Positions 43,981 through 54,209 are shown, counted from the first letter of the stretch. The stretch is DNA of 64,000 bases from Leptospira haakeii (GCF_002812045.1 NZ_NPEG01000002.1:372001-436000); one strand, 5' to 3'. The notes: generated by a model not told the origin, from the sequence alone. Numbers and translations are program-made.

Positions 43981-45693
43981 ATGAAATGGTATTTACGACT
44001 AAGTCTAAAATCTAAACTTGCGATCTTATTCTCTTCTGTATTAATTCCTTTTTTAATTATATTGGCGCTTTCTCTCATCAATTCCGCTTCTAGAATCAAG
44101 GACATAGAAAGTATCCGAAACGATAGATTAATTCCGTTAAAACAGTTAAAAACAATCTCTGACCATTATGCAATTTCAATCGTAGACTGTGTTCATAAGA
44201 CAAGAAGTGGTGCCTTCACATACGAAGAAGGGATACAAAACCTTGACAAGGCAATGAAAGATATCAAGTCGGAATGGAATACTTATCTCCAAACATACTT
44301 GGTCCCAGAAGAAACCGTCCTTATCGAAAAATTAAAACCCTTATTTGAAGAAGCAGATAAGAGTGTAGAAGAAGCGAGAGCTCTTATGATCGCTAAAGAC
44401 AAACTAGGTTTGGGAGATTTTGCGGACAATAAGATGTATTCTAAGATAGATCCGGTAGCAGGCAATATCGAAAAGTTGATCTCGGTCCAGCTTATGATCT
44501 CCGAAAGGATTTATCAAAGAGCGGAGACTGAGTATGCGTTTAGTCTGGCACTTTTCCTTTTTATCTCAGCGATCACTCTTGCATATATCCTATACGCCTC
44601 CATTAAATTTTCGATCCGACTTGTAAAGGGATTGAATCGAGTAAGGAATTCCATTCGAGATGCGGATTTTAGTAATCCGATAGAAGTAGAAGAAGATATT
44701 TTAAATCTAGACGAACTTTACCTTCTATCTTTGGTATTCCGAAATTTTCAAAGTAAGGTCAAGGAGATGCTTTCATCGATCCTTACTTTTTCGGAATCTA
44801 TCTTAGTCGCCGCGGAACAACTTTCTAAATCCAGTGACTATCTTTCCGAAAATGCCCAGACCGAATCAGCTTCAGTAGAACAAATTTCCGCATCTGTCGA
44901 AGAGATTAGTGCAGGTATGGAACAGGTAACTACAAATGCAGAAGGTCAGTATAAGTTGATACTTTCTTTCTCCGGAGAAATGAAAGAGTTAGACGGTCTG
45001 ATCACTCAGGTAGGAGATTCAGTTTCTGATTCTTTAGGAAAAATTTCGGATATGTATTCCAAAACGGAAGCCGGTAAAAAAACGATGGGGAGCCTCTCCG
45101 AGAGTATGATAAAAATCGAATCAAGTTCGGGAGAAATGAGATCCATCACCGCTATCATCCAAGAGATTTCCGAAAAAGTAAACCTTCTCGCATTAAACGC
45201 TGCGATAGAAGCCGCAAGAGCAGGAGAACATGGAAAAGGATTTGCGGTAGTTGCAACCGAGATCACAAGGCTCGCAGAACAGACCGATCAAAGTACTAAA
45301 ACAATCGAAAGTCTGATCCGAACCAGTAATCAGGAAATTGAATCAGGCAAAAACTTCGTGGATAGTTGTGTGAAAGTTTATGCGGAAATCCTAGAAGGCC
45401 TTTCCTTTATAAAACTTTCTTCTGATAATATAGTCTCTACAATGAAGGTCCAACAAGAGAAGAAGTCGACGATCATCACTGCCGTCAATGAAGTGGATTC
45501 CAAATCGGAAGAGATCCGAACCTCCGTTAAAGAACAAAAGGTGGCGATAGCTGAAACTGCAAATGCAGTTTCGAATATTTCTGTAACTGTCCAGAATAGT
45601 GCTGCAAACTCGGAAGAGATCGCAGGAAGTGCAACCGGACTTTTAAATATCGCAAAAAGTTTAAGAGATACTATGAGCTTCTTAAAAGCTTAA
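43981..45693 (+). CDS. Methyl-accepting chemotaxis protein
   Basis: TM1 (about residues 13-33) and TM2 (about 188-212) enclose a 150-residue helical periplasmic domain, like a four-helix-bundle sensor ([20 protein letters not shown]). A HAMP-like segment follows ([20 protein letters not shown]) and then a long cytoplasmic coiled coil with the signalling tip [20 protein letters not shown] and [20 protein letters not shown] (about 395-435). It lacks a CheR-binding pentapeptide at the C-terminus. Arrays with CheA/CheW would steer the periplasmic flagella; no che genes are near. Translation may be limited by the hairpin in its leader. The stop overlaps the convergent gene by four bases. Confidence 0.93.
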   Translation: MKWYLRLSLKSKLAILFSSVLIPFLIILALSLINSASRIKDIESIRNDRLIPLKQLKTISDHYAISIVDCVHKTRSGAFTYEEGIQNLDKAMKDIKSEWNTYLQTYLVPEETVLIEKLKPLFEEADKSVEEARALMIAKDKLGLGDFADNKMYSKIDPVAGNIEKLISVQLMISERIYQRAETEYAFSLALFLFISAITLAYILYASIKFSIRLVKGLNRVRNSIRDADFSNPIEVEEDILNLDELYLLSLVFRNFQSKVKEMLSSILTFSESILVAAEQLSKSSDYLSENAQTESASVEQISASVEEISAGMEQVTTNAEGQYKLILSFSGEMKELDGLITQVGDSVSDSLGKISDMYSKTEAGKKTMGSLSESMIKIESSSGEMRSITAIIQEISEKVNLLALNAAIEAARAGEHGKGFAVVATEITRLAEQTDQSTKTIESLIRTSNQEIESGKNFVDSCVKVYAEILEGLSFIKLSSDNIVSTMKVQQEKKSTIITAVNEVDSKSEEIRTSVKEQKVAIAETANAVSNISVTVQNSAANSEEIAGSATGLLNIAKSLRDTMSFLKA

Positions 45694-46424
45694 ACGTTAT
45701 CAGGACCTTCGGTGGTTTTCTTCTCAGTGCGAACCAAATAATAAGTCGGATATTGTAAAAAGATATCCGAGGTAAGCATAAAGAAGAAGATCACGATCAA
45801 TAAGACTTGCCCGAATATAGAAACCATCATTTCTTCCGAATTAGAAATAAGAGAAACCAAAAGATCCGGAACAAACATGATCACGAAAGGTGTCCATGCT
45901 GCGACTATATAATCGGAACGTTTGACTACGTTCGGTAATTCTTTCAATCCTTGGATTAAACTTAATTTTGCAAAAAGTGCAGGCAGGATCAGGTGAAGAA
46001 TAAGTCCTAATACGAATGCAAATATCAGATAGAATCTGACGAATTCTGCAGGAAGAGGAGTGCTTGGCTCAGTACTTTGTTTCTTTAGAAACTCCTGTAA
46101 TTGTGTTCCTAAAAGAGGTTCTATCAATCTAGCTACGATCAAAAAGAAAAGTATCAAAAATAAAGCTAAGGTAAGTAAGAATATAAAGTATTTGGGAAAC
46201 TCTATAGGCTTTTCCGGGTCCATTCCGGATCGGATCACAAATCCGTTTACCACATAAGTTCCGAATAATCCTAAAATGATCAGAACTCCGCCCAACGCAA
46301 CCGCTCCTCCTGCTTGCATTGCAGGAATTGCACTAAATACTAATAAAAATAAAACGGATCGGACAAGTACGATGAATCGAATTTGTCCTCTGGAAAGTAC
46401 GTACTGTAAGTATTCTTTAAACAT
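45690..46424 (-). CDS. Multi-pass inner-membrane protein, unknown
   Basis: The 244 residues contain six or so transmembrane helices (about 16-34, 40-60, 78-100, 128-150, 172-190, 202-225) with short charged loops, a Pro/Ser/Glu-rich loop near 115 ([15 protein letters not shown]) and a polar tail. The layout recalls YIP1-like membrane proteins but without a convincing motif. The end overlaps the chemoreceptor stop by four bases on the opposite strand. No function can be assigned. Confidence 0.68.
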   Translation of the reverse strand: MFKEYLQYVLSRGQIRFIVLVRSVLFLLVFSAIPAMQAGGAVALGGVLIILGLFGTYVVNGFVIRSGMDPEKPIEFPKYFIFLLTLALFLILFFLIVARLIEPLLGTQLQEFLKKQSTEPSTPLPAEFVRFYLIFAFVLGLILHLILPALFAKLSLIQGLKELPNVVKRSDYIVAAWTPFVIMFVPDLLVSLISNSEEMMVSIFGQVLLIVIFFFMLTSDIFLQYPTYYLVRTEKKTTEGPDNV

Positions 46425-46490
46425 CAGCTATCTATCTGTTAGGATTTAAGAACCGGATACGATAGCAAGCAAAGTTCGTTTCTGGAATAA

Positions 46491-47525
46491 TTAAGGAGAG
46501 ATCACAAATCGGATCGGATTTCCTTTCCTGTCTTCCAGATCTTCTAAACTTCGGTTAATGTCCTCTAATTTCCTCACATCCGTAATCGATCTACTTAGGT
46601 TCAGTTTTCCCTGCACATAAAGATCTATCAATTCAGGGATGGCCCTTCTGTCCGAACCATAAGAACCTGCAACAGTGATCTGTTTTTCAATGATGGAGAA
46701 TGGGATAGAAAACTTCAAGGGTTCTCTTCCTATTCCTACCAGGACCATTCTTCCTCCAGGATTCATTGCGCGAAGTGACTCTTCTATATTTGTCATCCTT
46801 CCTGAAAAGTCTGCGAGAAGATCCACTCCTCCTTTGCAAATTTCCTTTAAGGTTTTACCCGGATTTTTGATTTCTCTTAAATTTACTACTTCGTCTGCAC
46901 CGTAAGCTCTAGCATTTTCTAAGGCGCCATTGTCCACATCCAAAGCGATTACTTTACCTTTGGTAAGAGCCCTCGCAATTACTACTCCATGAATTCCAAG
47001 TCCACCACATCCGAAAACGGCAACATTGTCTCCGTCTTGTATCTTTCCTCTAAACTTGATAGCGTTATAAGGTGTGGAAACTGCGTCGGCCAAGATCGCT
47101 CCTTGTTCAAAAGGAACCGAATCAGGCAAGGGATAAAGATAACGTTCTTCTACTATATTATATTCTGCAAAACTACCTTCTCTATCAAAACCGAATACTC
47201 CGATCTCTTTGCAAAGATTTTCTCTTCCCGCAAGACAATGAGCGCATACACCGCAGCTAGTTCCTGCAGCGATCACTACTCTATCCCCTTTTTTTATACG
47301 AGTGACTTTTTCTCCCACTTCTTCCACTACACCGGAAGCTTCATGTCCAGGGATTTGAGGATAATGTTTACACTTTAAGGTTCCATGTAATACTAAATGT
47401 AGATCCGAACCGCAGATTCCGCAAGCTTTGATCCTTACCTTAGCTTGTTCTGGTCCAAGTTGAGGGATAGGAACCTCTTTGATGATCAAATTTCTTTTTC
47501 CGGATTCTAATACTGCGGCCTTCAT
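46491..47525 (-). CDS. Zinc-dependent alcohol dehydrogenase (MDR family)
   Basis: A medium-chain dehydrogenase, 344 residues, cytoplasmic, NAD(P)-dependent. Catalytic zinc ligands are in ACGICGSDLHLV (Cys about 37) and PGHEASGVVEEVG (His/Glu about 60). The structural zinc loop has four Cys in SCGVCAHCLAGRENLC (about 90-105). The Rossmann motif is VFGCGGLGIHGVVIA (about 170-184), followed by the acidic ALDVDNGALENA, which favours NAD over NADP. The substrate cannot be told; threonine dehydrogenase/sorbitol-type or simple alcohol activity are options. The leader carries CGAGGAG before ATG. It is divergent from the thioesterase gene at 47722. Confidence 0.88.
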   Translation of the reverse strand: MKAAVLESGKRNLIIKEVPIPQLGPEQAKVRIKACGICGSDLHLVLHGTLKCKHYPQIPGHEASGVVEEVGEKVTRIKKGDRVVIAAGTSCGVCAHCLAGRENLCKEIGVFGFDREGSFAEYNIVEERYLYPLPDSVPFEQGAILADAVSTPYNAIKFRGKIQDGDNVAVFGCGGLGIHGVVIARALTKGKVIALDVDNGALENARAYGADEVVNLREIKNPGKTLKEICKGGVDLLADFSGRMTNIEESLRAMNPGGRMVLVGIGREPLKFSIPFSIIEKQITVAGSYGSDRRAIPELIDLYVQGKLNLSRSITDVRKLEDINRSLEDLEDRKGNPIRFVISP

Positions 47526-47721
47526 CGTGAACTCCTCGACGGAAATGAGATTATAAACTGGCAGGAATCGGTCAAGGGATTTGAAGAAGAATTTCGGACT
47601 TCTTCCCTTTCAGTTCGGGAGCAAAACAAATACACTGTTCGTTACAGTCTTATCTCGAATTTCGTCCTTGTTAGAGAACTTTAAGATTTTTCCATGGTAG
47701 TTGAAAAGATAATATAAACAG

Positions 47722-48300
47722 ATGACTGCGGAAGACATTTATAAACATATCAAAGCCAGCCAGAATGGACAAGACTGGCATCATAAGAACTGTTTCGGTT
47801 GTGGACCGGAAAATAAAAGAGGCTTACACGCAAGCTTTCCTTTTCATGAACCAAGTGGAGAAGTCCGTTTCGCTTGGACCATTGAAAAAGATTTTGAAGG
47901 AGCTCCCGGTTATGCCCATGGAGGAGCGCTCGCTACTCTATTGGACGAAGCACAAGGTGTTTTATGTTTTCATTTAGGTCATTTCGTGATGACCGACCAA
48001 TTGTATATGCGTTATTATAAGGCATGCCCTTTGGGAGAGGAATTAGAGGTCCGCTGCTGGGTCACCATGGTCAGACGCAGAAGACTTTACACGAAAGGAA
48101 CTGTACATCTGAAAAAGACGGGGGAACTTCTTCTTTCCTCTAAAGCCCGTTGGTATGATATGCCTGATCGAGTTTTTTCAAGAATGTTCCAGGGCACCGC
48201 GTTTCCTGTGGATATCATCCTGAAAGTTTTAGAAGAGAACCAAAAACGAGGAAAAGAAATCAGGAAACGACTCAAAAAAGAGAAACTGAAATCCGAGTAA
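47722..48300 (+). CDS. Hotdog-fold thioesterase (PaaI/4HBT-like)
   Basis: The 192-residue protein contains one hotdog domain. Diagnostic parts are CFGCGPENKRGLHASF (about residues 24-39), the central helix region PGYAHGGALATLLDEAQGVL (about 63-82) with the usual HGG turn and acidic residue, and MRYYKACPLGEELEV (about 98). It likely hydrolyses acyl-CoA thioesters. A 35-residue highly basic C-terminal tail (KRGKEIRKRLKKEKLKSE) is extra to the family. It heads a group with a MAPEG protein and a glutathione transferase on the same strand, spaced 76 and 118 bases, so each may have its own promoter. Confidence 0.85.
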   Translation: MTAEDIYKHIKASQNGQDWHHKNCFGCGPENKRGLHASFPFHEPSGEVRFAWTIEKDFEGAPGYAHGGALATLLDEAQGVLCFHLGHFVMTDQLYMRYYKACPLGEELEVRCWVTMVRRRRLYTKGTVHLKKTGELLLSSKARWYDMPDRVFSRMFQGTAFPVDIILKVLEENQKRGKEIRKRLKKEKLKSE

Positions 48301-48376
48301 GTTTATTTTTTGCTCGCATTAATCCGATTCAAGTTCGATTCTATGCTCCGTCAATCTTTGCATTTAGGAGTGTAGA

Positions 48377-48808
48377 ATGGAATCTTCTTGGCAGGTCTTT
48401 GCGGTCGTTTCAGTAATTCTATTTTTAAAATTACTTTCCACTTCCATCGTTCAAGGTTTGGTCAGGATCAAAACCAAAACATTCCGCTGGAAAGAAGATG
48501 CAGAATTTTTCACAAATTCATTTCCGGCCACTGACGATCATACGATAGTCGCAACTGCAAACGGGGTATTCAGGAACGATCTGGAGAATATTCCAATTTT
48601 CTTATTCTTACTGATTGGATATATCCACACATATAGCTGGCATGAGGGAGCAATCATCTATTCCGGAATATTTATAGCATCCAGGATACTTCATGCGATT
48701 TTCTATTTTCTTCATAAACAACCTTGGAGAAATATAGTATACGATTTGGGAATTTTGAGCATGCTCCTTCTATCCGGACATATCATTCATTCTGTATTTT
48801 TTGCCTGA
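48377..48808 (+). CDS. MAPEG-family membrane protein
   Basis: A 143-residue inner-membrane protein with four helices (about 7-25, 70-86, 93-112, 120-140). The conserved loop VATANGVFRNDLENIPIFLF (about residues 57-76) matches the RxHxNxxE-type signature of MAPEG (membrane-associated eicosanoid/glutathione metabolism) proteins, though Phe-Arg-Asn-Asp replaces the exact form. Bacterial members conjugate glutathione to hydrophobic compounds or reduce lipid peroxides. Placement next to a soluble glutathione transferase gene supports a detoxification role. GTGTAG..AGGAG lies just upstream of ATG. Confidence 0.83.
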   Translation: MESSWQVFAVVSVILFLKLLSTSIVQGLVRIKTKTFRWKEDAEFFTNSFPATDDHTIVATANGVFRNDLENIPIFLFLLIGYIHTYSWHEGAIIYSGIFIASRILHAIFYFLHKQPWRNIVYDLGILSMLLLSGHIIHSVFFA

Positions 48809-48926
48809 TCTCTAAAATTCTTTGCAAAAATGAAAAGGATTTACTCCAAAAGAATTCCAGTGAGAGTCTAAAAATTATCGCCCATATCATATCCGGATCT
48901 TTCCGGCCGAATCATAGGAGAATCAT

Positions 48927-49544
48927 TTGATCGAATTATACACTGCGGGGACGCCTAACGGAAAAAAAGCTTCCATCATGCTGGAAGAATTAGGGATCCC
49001 TTATACAGTACATCCAATCGACTTCAGCAAATTAGAACAAAAAGAAGAATGGTATTTAAAAATTAACCCGAATGGCAGAATACCCGCCATCGTAGATAAA
49101 GAAAATGGGGATTTTCCAGTTTTTGAATCGGGAGCCATTCTGATCTATCTCGCAGAAAAATACGGAAAATTTTTACCTAAAGACCCGAAAGAAAGATCCA
49201 TCGCTATACAGTGGCTCATGTTCCAAATGGGTGGAGTCGGCCCAATGCAAGGCCAGGCAAATCATTTCGTTAAGTTTGCACCGGAAAAAATTCCTTATGC
49301 AATGAACCGTTATGTGGATGAAACAAAACGTCTATATTCCGTTTTAGAAAGACGACTTAAAGAATCGGAATACCTTGCCGGAAGCGAATTGAGTATCGCA
49401 GATATCGCCACTTGGCCTTGGGTCAAAGCAAGATCCTATATTGATCTTTCCTTGGATGATTATCCAAAACTAAAAGTATGGGAAGAAAAACTGGGAGCAA
49501 GACCAGCTTTCATCAAAGGAAGCGAAGTTCCTAAAAAATCCTAA
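48927..49544 (+). CDS. Glutathione S-transferase, YfcG/YghU (Nu)-like
   Basis: A soluble 205-residue transferase. The thioredoxin-like N-domain has [20 protein letters not shown], where Thr/Asn of TPNG act in glutathione binding in Nu-class enzymes, [11 protein letters not shown] (about 50-60) and [15 protein letters not shown] (Glu-Ser contact, about 70). The helical C-domain contains [16 protein letters not shown] and the [13 protein letters not shown] folding motif (about 150). Nu-class enzymes reduce organic hydroperoxides with glutathione. The start is TTG 48927 with AGGAG at the right distance. A bidirectional terminator follows. Confidence 0.9.
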   Translation: MIELYTAGTPNGKKASIMLEELGIPYTVHPIDFSKLEQKEEWYLKINPNGRIPAIVDKENGDFPVFESGAILIYLAEKYGKFLPKDPKERSIAIQWLMFQMGGVGPMQGQANHFVKFAPEKIPYAMNRYVDETKRLYSVLERRLKESEYLAGSELSIADIATWPWVKARSYIDLSLDDYPKLKVWEEKLGARPAFIKGSEVPKKS

Positions 49545-49549
49545 AGTAG

Positions 49550-49580
49550 AAAAGCCGCTTTCTAAAGAGAGCGGCTTTTT
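49550..49580. terminator. Bidirectional terminator
   Basis: AAAAGCCGCTTTCT (49550-49563) pairs with AGAGAGCGGCTTTT (49566-49579), with one G-T wobble, and A- and T-runs on the two sides serve both the transferase gene and the convergent membrane-protein gene. The stem core GCCGCT is the same as in the terminator at 33187. Confidence 0.8.
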
Positions 49581-49585
49581 AATAT

Positions 49586-49969
49586 TTAAGCGTGCTTATC
49601 TATCGCTGCCCCAATCGCTGCAGATACAAATAAGATCTGCACATAACGAAGACCGATCTGAACAAAATAATCACTCACACTCATTCCGCTTAAAGGAAGA
49701 AGGATCACAAAATCCAAGATCCAATTCTCGATCAGCCAAATCGCTCCGATAAATAGAAAGGTTTTAAACGCAGGCCTTGGGACTCTTTTAGAAAGTAGAA
49801 ATAGAAGATAAGAACCTGTTGCAGTTCCTACAAGAAGCATGACCGTTTTGAAAGTGAACATATCCACCAGAAGTTTTCTTTCCGGGGAGAAGAAGCCCAT
49901 AGCCACCACAAAAGGTACTAACCAAACCAAAAAACCGAAACTAAGCACTCTAACCAAAATGTTTTTCAT
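49586..49969 (-). CDS. Small four-TM membrane protein, unknown
   Basis: A 127-residue protein with helices at about 5-24, 37-57, 68-92 and 103-122 and a conserved-looking WLIENWILDFVILLPLSGMS segment with acidic residues within the membrane region. No family is assigned. It may be the last gene after the histidine kinase at 50053, with 83 bases between, or a single gene. Function unknown. Confidence 0.68.
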   Translation of the reverse strand: MKNILVRVLSFGFLVWLVPFVVAMGFFSPERKLLVDMFTFKTVMLLVGTATGSYLLFLLSKRVPRPAFKTFLFIGAIWLIENWILDFVILLPLSGMSVSDYFVQIGLRYVQILFVSAAIGAAIDKHA

Positions 49970-50052
49970 TCAGGAACCTATATATGTTTTCTTTAAAGAG
50001 TAAACTGATCTTTGGAAGGACGGAAATAAAAAATTAAAAATTAGAAATCCGT

Positions 50053-51954
50053 CTAAATCAGAATTTTTTCCGCCAAAGGCAGATGGACCCTGAATGTGGT
50101 CCTTCCTGGAGAAGAATCAAAATCTATTTTTCCTTGGTGTCTTTCCACAATCTTTCTACATATATCCAGGCCCAGACCGCTTCCTTCTCCTTTTTCCTTC
50201 GTAGTAAAGAATGGTTCAAAAATCCTATCCTGAATTTCTTTTGGAACACCAGGGCCATTGTCGGTAACCGAAACGATGAGATAATCATCTTTGATATGGG
50301 ATTCCAAATCCAATCTGCCTTGGTAAGAGATCGCTTGGAATGCATTATTGATCAAATTAGCCCAAACCTGAGTCAACTGGTCTGCTTGTCCCTTTACAAG
50401 TGAATTGTCTGCAAAATTCCTGCGGATCTCAACTCCTTGTTTTACTTTATTATAATATAGCGTAAGAACAAGATCCATTTGTTCACGGATATCGATCAAA
50501 CTAATACCTGTATGATCCTGATACACGTAGGTTTTTAAAGCACGAATTACTCTCGCAGCTTTGGAGGCGGCTTCTCTGACAACATTACTGTATCTTAAAA
50601 TTCCAGAGAGATTATAAGCATTTGCAACTAAGGTAGGAAATTTTTCTTTATGAATTCCTTGCACTAAATCCGGGATATCTTCTATTTTTATTCCTAATTC
50701 AGCCAAATTTTCAGACAAAAACTCTGAAGATGGAAATCCAAGATTTTGTAATGTTTCACGGATGATCTTTCTGTTTTTCCTTTCTTCGGAAGAATCATAA
50801 AAATCGGGGAATATACTTCCTTTGGTGAAAATTTTCTTCCAAGTTTCTCTTTCTTGAGTATCCAAGTCTGCAAATTCACAGAGCAATTTTTCCCAATCTT
50901 CGCGAAACACACTTTGAATTCCTTCGTTGGAGGAAATGATCGCACCTAAAGGAGTATTCACTTCATGAGCTATACCTGCGATCAATTGTCCGAGCACTGC
51001 CATCTTCTCGGATTGGACTAGCTGTGCCTGAGTAGACTTTAATTCTTCTAATGTTAACAATAGATCTCTATTTGTATTTTCTAAATATGTATTTGTCGCC
51101 TTTAGTTCTTCCGTCCTTAGAACTACTTTTTGCTCTAAATCTTCGTTTAATTTTCGAATCTCTTCTTCCGCTCTTTTTCTTCCGGAAATATCTCTTACAA
51201 TCGCTTGTAATAAGGCTTTTCCGTTCAGAGTAACGGAAGTTAAGGTCACCTCCGCATCAAAATTTGTTCTGTCTTTTCTGCAATGTAACCAATCAAAAGT
51301 TTGTGTTTTCCCTGCAAAGGCTGCCTGTATTTTTTGGAATGCTTTTTGAGAAGAAGGAACGCCATCCGGTTGTGTCTCTGGAGAAAAATCCACGGGAGAA
51401 GCACCTATAATGTCTTCTCTTTTACAACCGAACATCTCTTCTGTCTTAGGATTACATTCCAAAAAGACCCGATCGTCCATAAGAAAGATTGCCTCTCCTG
51501 CAGATTCGAATAATGTTTTAAATTTGACCTCGTTTTCTTCTAATGCTTCTTGCGCGATACGAATGTCCGAAAGTGTTACTGCTAATTTCTCTTCTGTTTT
51601 TTTTCTTTCTGTCAGATCCTCGAAGATTAAAGTAACACCAAAAACACCTGAATTATCAAAAAGAGGATTCACTCTAATTCGAACCTGCAATGTGAGTCCA
51701 CTGACTGTAGTATTATAAGGCCCTTCGTAATCGGAAGCTTCTCCGCTTAAACCCTTGCCGATCAATGAGGAAACTCTTGTGTCTTTTAGATCGGAATAAG
51801 AAAGCCCGATGATCTTATCTCTACCTGCTCTTAGAAAACGTAGAGTAGAATCGTTTGCTTCTATAATTTTCCCCTGCCTATCGAAGATCATGAGTCCGAT
51901 AGGGGATTGTTCGAATATATCACGATATACGTTTTCGTTCTTAGGTCCGCTCAT
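50053..51954 (-). CDS. Cytoplasmic PAS-PAS sensor histidine kinase with HisKA insert
   Basis: From ATG 51954 (a TTG 36 bases upstream is less likely) the protein has 633 residues and no transmembrane helix. PAS 1 (about residues 8-120; IFEQSPIGLMIFDRQGKIIE), PAS 2 (about 145-265; LFESAGEAIFLMDDRVFLEC, ending RDISGRKRAEEE), a coiled coil (about 265-315), the H-box LIAGIAHEVNTPLGAIISSN with His near residue 330, and a HATPase_c domain (WANLINNAFQAISYQG, DNGPGVPKEIQDRIFEPFFT, GSGLGLDICRKI; about 530-630). About 100 residues separate the H-box helix from the helix AARVIRALKTYV, much more than in normal HisKA. No cognate regulator is next to it; the neighbouring kinase at 52026 has the same architecture at its C-terminus. 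Confidence 0.88.
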   Translation of the reverse strand: MSGPKNENVYRDIFEQSPIGLMIFDRQGKIIEANDSTLRFLRAGRDKIIGLSYSDLKDTRVSSLIGKGLSGEASDYEGPYNTTVSGLTLQVRIRVNPLFDNSGVFGVTLIFEDLTERKKTEEKLAVTLSDIRIAQEALEENEVKFKTLFESAGEAIFLMDDRVFLECNPKTEEMFGCKREDIIGASPVDFSPETQPDGVPSSQKAFQKIQAAFAGKTQTFDWLHCRKDRTNFDAEVTLTSVTLNGKALLQAIVRDISGRKRAEEEIRKLNEDLEQKVVLRTEELKATNTYLENTNRDLLLTLEELKSTQAQLVQSEKMAVLGQLIAGIAHEVNTPLGAIISSNEGIQSVFREDWEKLLCEFADLDTQERETWKKIFTKGSIFPDFYDSSEERKNRKIIRETLQNLGFPSSEFLSENLAELGIKIEDIPDLVQGIHKEKFPTLVANAYNLSGILRYSNVVREAASKAARVIRALKTYVYQDHTGISLIDIREQMDLVLTLYYNKVKQGVEIRRNFADNSLVKGQADQLTQVWANLINNAFQAISYQGRLDLESHIKDDYLIVSVTDNGPGVPKEIQDRIFEPFFTTKEKGEGSGLGLDICRKIVERHQGKIDFDSSPGRTTFRVHLPLAEKILI

Positions 51955-52025
51955 AAAGATCTGGAAAAAAAAATTCGAAAGCTCGCACAACTCTGTACGG
52001 GCAATTTTTCACATCAACCTAATAA

Positions 52026-54131
52026 TTAGGGCGAGGCAGGAAGGATAACGTAGAATGTCGTACCTTCTTCCGAACTTACAAATCGGATTGCTCCTCCATG
52101 TTCTTCTGCCACATTTTTGCAAATGTCTAGACCAAGTCCGGTACCTTCTCCAGGAGACTTAGTAGTGAAGAATGGATCAAAAATCCTATCTTTGATCTCG
52201 GTAGGAACTCCACTTCCAGTATCCTGGACCGAAATTTCCCAGAACTCGCCTTTTCGTTCCGCATCTACGAATATTCTACCCGAATAATTCATGGCATGTA
52301 ACGCGTTTGTGATCAGATTAGTCCATATCAGGTATAATCTTTCCGGATCTCCCAATACCTTTGCGGACTCTGGGATATTGATATCCACGATCACCTTATT
52401 TTTCATTTTAGAATAATATAATGTGATAATATTTTCTATCTGTTCCTTAGGGGAGACAGATTCCGAGTGAGGTTTCCAATCTCCTTCTCCTGAAGCATAA
52501 CTTTTTAATGCTTGGATTACTCTAGAGGCTTTAATAGAAGCTTCCAAGATTAGCTGGCTAGATCTGGAAATACTGGAAAGTGCAGATGCATTACTTACGA
52601 TCATCCATCCTCTTTCTCCTTTCGGGATCTTCCCCACTAATTCCGAAACCTGATCGGGAGAAATCCCCAGATCAGTTAAAGCATCCGCCATCACCAGGGA
52701 GTTTTCTATGCCTGATTCTTTCAGAATGATTTCCGATTTTTTTCTTTTAGATCTTTCTTCTTTGGAATCGAAATCGGAATTAACTGTTCCACCATTCTTG
52801 AATAAGATACCCCAAAATTCTCTTTCTTCTTTGTTAAAACTAGAATAATCTTTTAGGAGTTTTTCCCAGGGTTCGCTCAGAATAGAACGTATTCCTTCAG
52901 TGGATGAACGAATTGCGCCTAACGGAGTATTTAATTCATGTGCAATTCCCGCAATCAGTCTTCCCAAGACAGCCATTTTCTCTGATCTGACCAAATTCTC
53001 CTGGGTTTTCTTGAGTTCTTCCATTGCCGATCTAAGTTTATCATTGGCAGTCACTAAATACGTATTAGTAGATCTTAATTCTTCGGTTCTTTCCGCGACC
53101 GTGACCTCTAATTCTTTATTCGCATTTCGGATCACAAGTTCTGCAGTTGCCAAATCTGCCACGAGTAAACTTTGCCTCAGGCTCGCGATCACTACCATTA
53201 CACCTGCAGAAAACCAAATCACTAACCGAATGATCTCCGGAAGGCCCGGTAGAGTTAAAGAAAGGATGATTGCAGCGGAACAAACAATCACTTCCAACAA
53301 GGGAAGAATTCTCAAGAGTCCACTTTCTGTTCCGGATTCTCTTTCCATCTCTCCATCAGGTGCCCAAGTCAAGGTGCCGTACCCTAAAAGTAAAAGACTA
53401 GCTGAAAATCCTGCATTAGTTAAGGTTCCATCTTCCGGAACAACTATCAAAAATATAGAATTCCATTGTAACCAACTGATTCCCATTCCTGCGAGTCCGA
53501 TTATTAAACATAAAAAGGAAAAGTCCGCCTTTAAACGTAAGGAAGGTTTCATCAAAGCACCGATGCATGCAGCGGAAAGCGTGAATACAGGATAAACCGA
53601 CAAGGTTAATAACTGGAACCAGGGCCTATCTTCCTTTTTAGAAAGATATAATACTAGGGTGACTGCAAGAACTGCGATCGCAAGTCCCAAGGCATCCATC
53701 ACTGCCACCTTCATTCTGTTAGCTGGAACTCTATCCTTTAAAAATCGAGCAAACCCTATTGCGAAAAATGGCCCTAACCATGGATAGAATAGATCGCTTG
53801 GAGCAGGAAAACTATAGAACTTGGAAATTGCTTGGATATCCCAAACGACTTGGCCAATAAAATAAGAAAGAAGCCCTAGGAAAAACCAGAATCTAAATCT
53901 TTTAATTTCTCCTTCGGAGGATTTATAACCGAACCAAGCAGTGATCGTAGCGATTGCGATAGACGAAGTCCAATGTATATTATCGTAAATCCGTAATAAT
54001 TCCGTTTCATCCGTGAAATATATGAGAAGAAATAGTACTAGAACGAATGCCGATCCTAAGTATATGGATAGAAATCCTAAATTTCTATCCTTTGAGGAAC
54101 GAATCTCTAGTGTAGATACTAAGGAATTCAT
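52026..54131 (-). CDS. Membrane histidine kinase with HisKA insert
   Basis: Eight to ten transmembrane helices (about residues 20-320) replace the PAS domains of its neighbour, then a coiled coil (AELVIRNANKELEVTVAERT), H-box RLIAGIAHELNTPLGAIRSS with His 398, an insert of about 100 residues (EREFWGILFKNGGTVNSDFD, LTDLGISPDQVSELV), the second HisKA helix ASRVIQALKSY, and HATPase_c (IWTNLITNALHAMNYSG, DTGSGVPTEIKDRIFDPFFT, GTGLGLDICKNV). The insert is clearly homologous to that of the kinase at 50053, so the two arose by duplication with exchange of the sensor half. The signal and partner are unknown. A palindrome-family site lies 79 bases upstream of the start. Confidence 0.87.
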   Translation of the reverse strand: MNSLVSTLEIRSSKDRNLGFLSIYLGSAFVLVLFLLIYFTDETELLRIYDNIHWTSSIAIATITAWFGYKSSEGEIKRFRFWFFLGLLSYFIGQVVWDIQAISKFYSFPAPSDLFYPWLGPFFAIGFARFLKDRVPANRMKVAVMDALGLAIAVLAVTLVLYLSKKEDRPWFQLLTLSVYPVFTLSAACIGALMKPSLRLKADFSFLCLIIGLAGMGISWLQWNSIFLIVVPEDGTLTNAGFSASLLLLGYGTLTWAPDGEMERESGTESGLLRILPLLEVIVCSAAIILSLTLPGLPEIIRLVIWFSAGVMVVIASLRQSLLVADLATAELVIRNANKELEVTVAERTEELRSTNTYLVTANDKLRSAMEELKKTQENLVRSEKMAVLGRLIAGIAHELNTPLGAIRSSTEGIRSILSEPWEKLLKDYSSFNKEEREFWGILFKNGGTVNSDFDSKEERSKRKKSEIILKESGIENSLVMADALTDLGISPDQVSELVGKIPKGERGWMIVSNASALSSISRSSQLILEASIKASRVIQALKSYASGEGDWKPHSESVSPKEQIENIITLYYSKMKNKVIVDINIPESAKVLGDPERLYLIWTNLITNALHAMNYSGRIFVDAERKGEFWEISVQDTGSGVPTEIKDRIFDPFFTTKSPGEGTGLGLDICKNVAEEHGGAIRFVSSEEGTTFYVILPASP

Positions 54132-54209
54132 GCGGATTAGCGGGGCAAAATCTTATACCTTTAAACATCTAAGTCCACACTTTTTTATTTCCAAAAGGCT
54201 GCACCTTGC

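Noticed and set aside
52900..53595. 231-residue plus-strand frame inside the membrane histidine kinase
   Set aside because: Mirror of the hydrophobic kinase region; Ser/Ile-rich shadow sequence without a recognisable fold.
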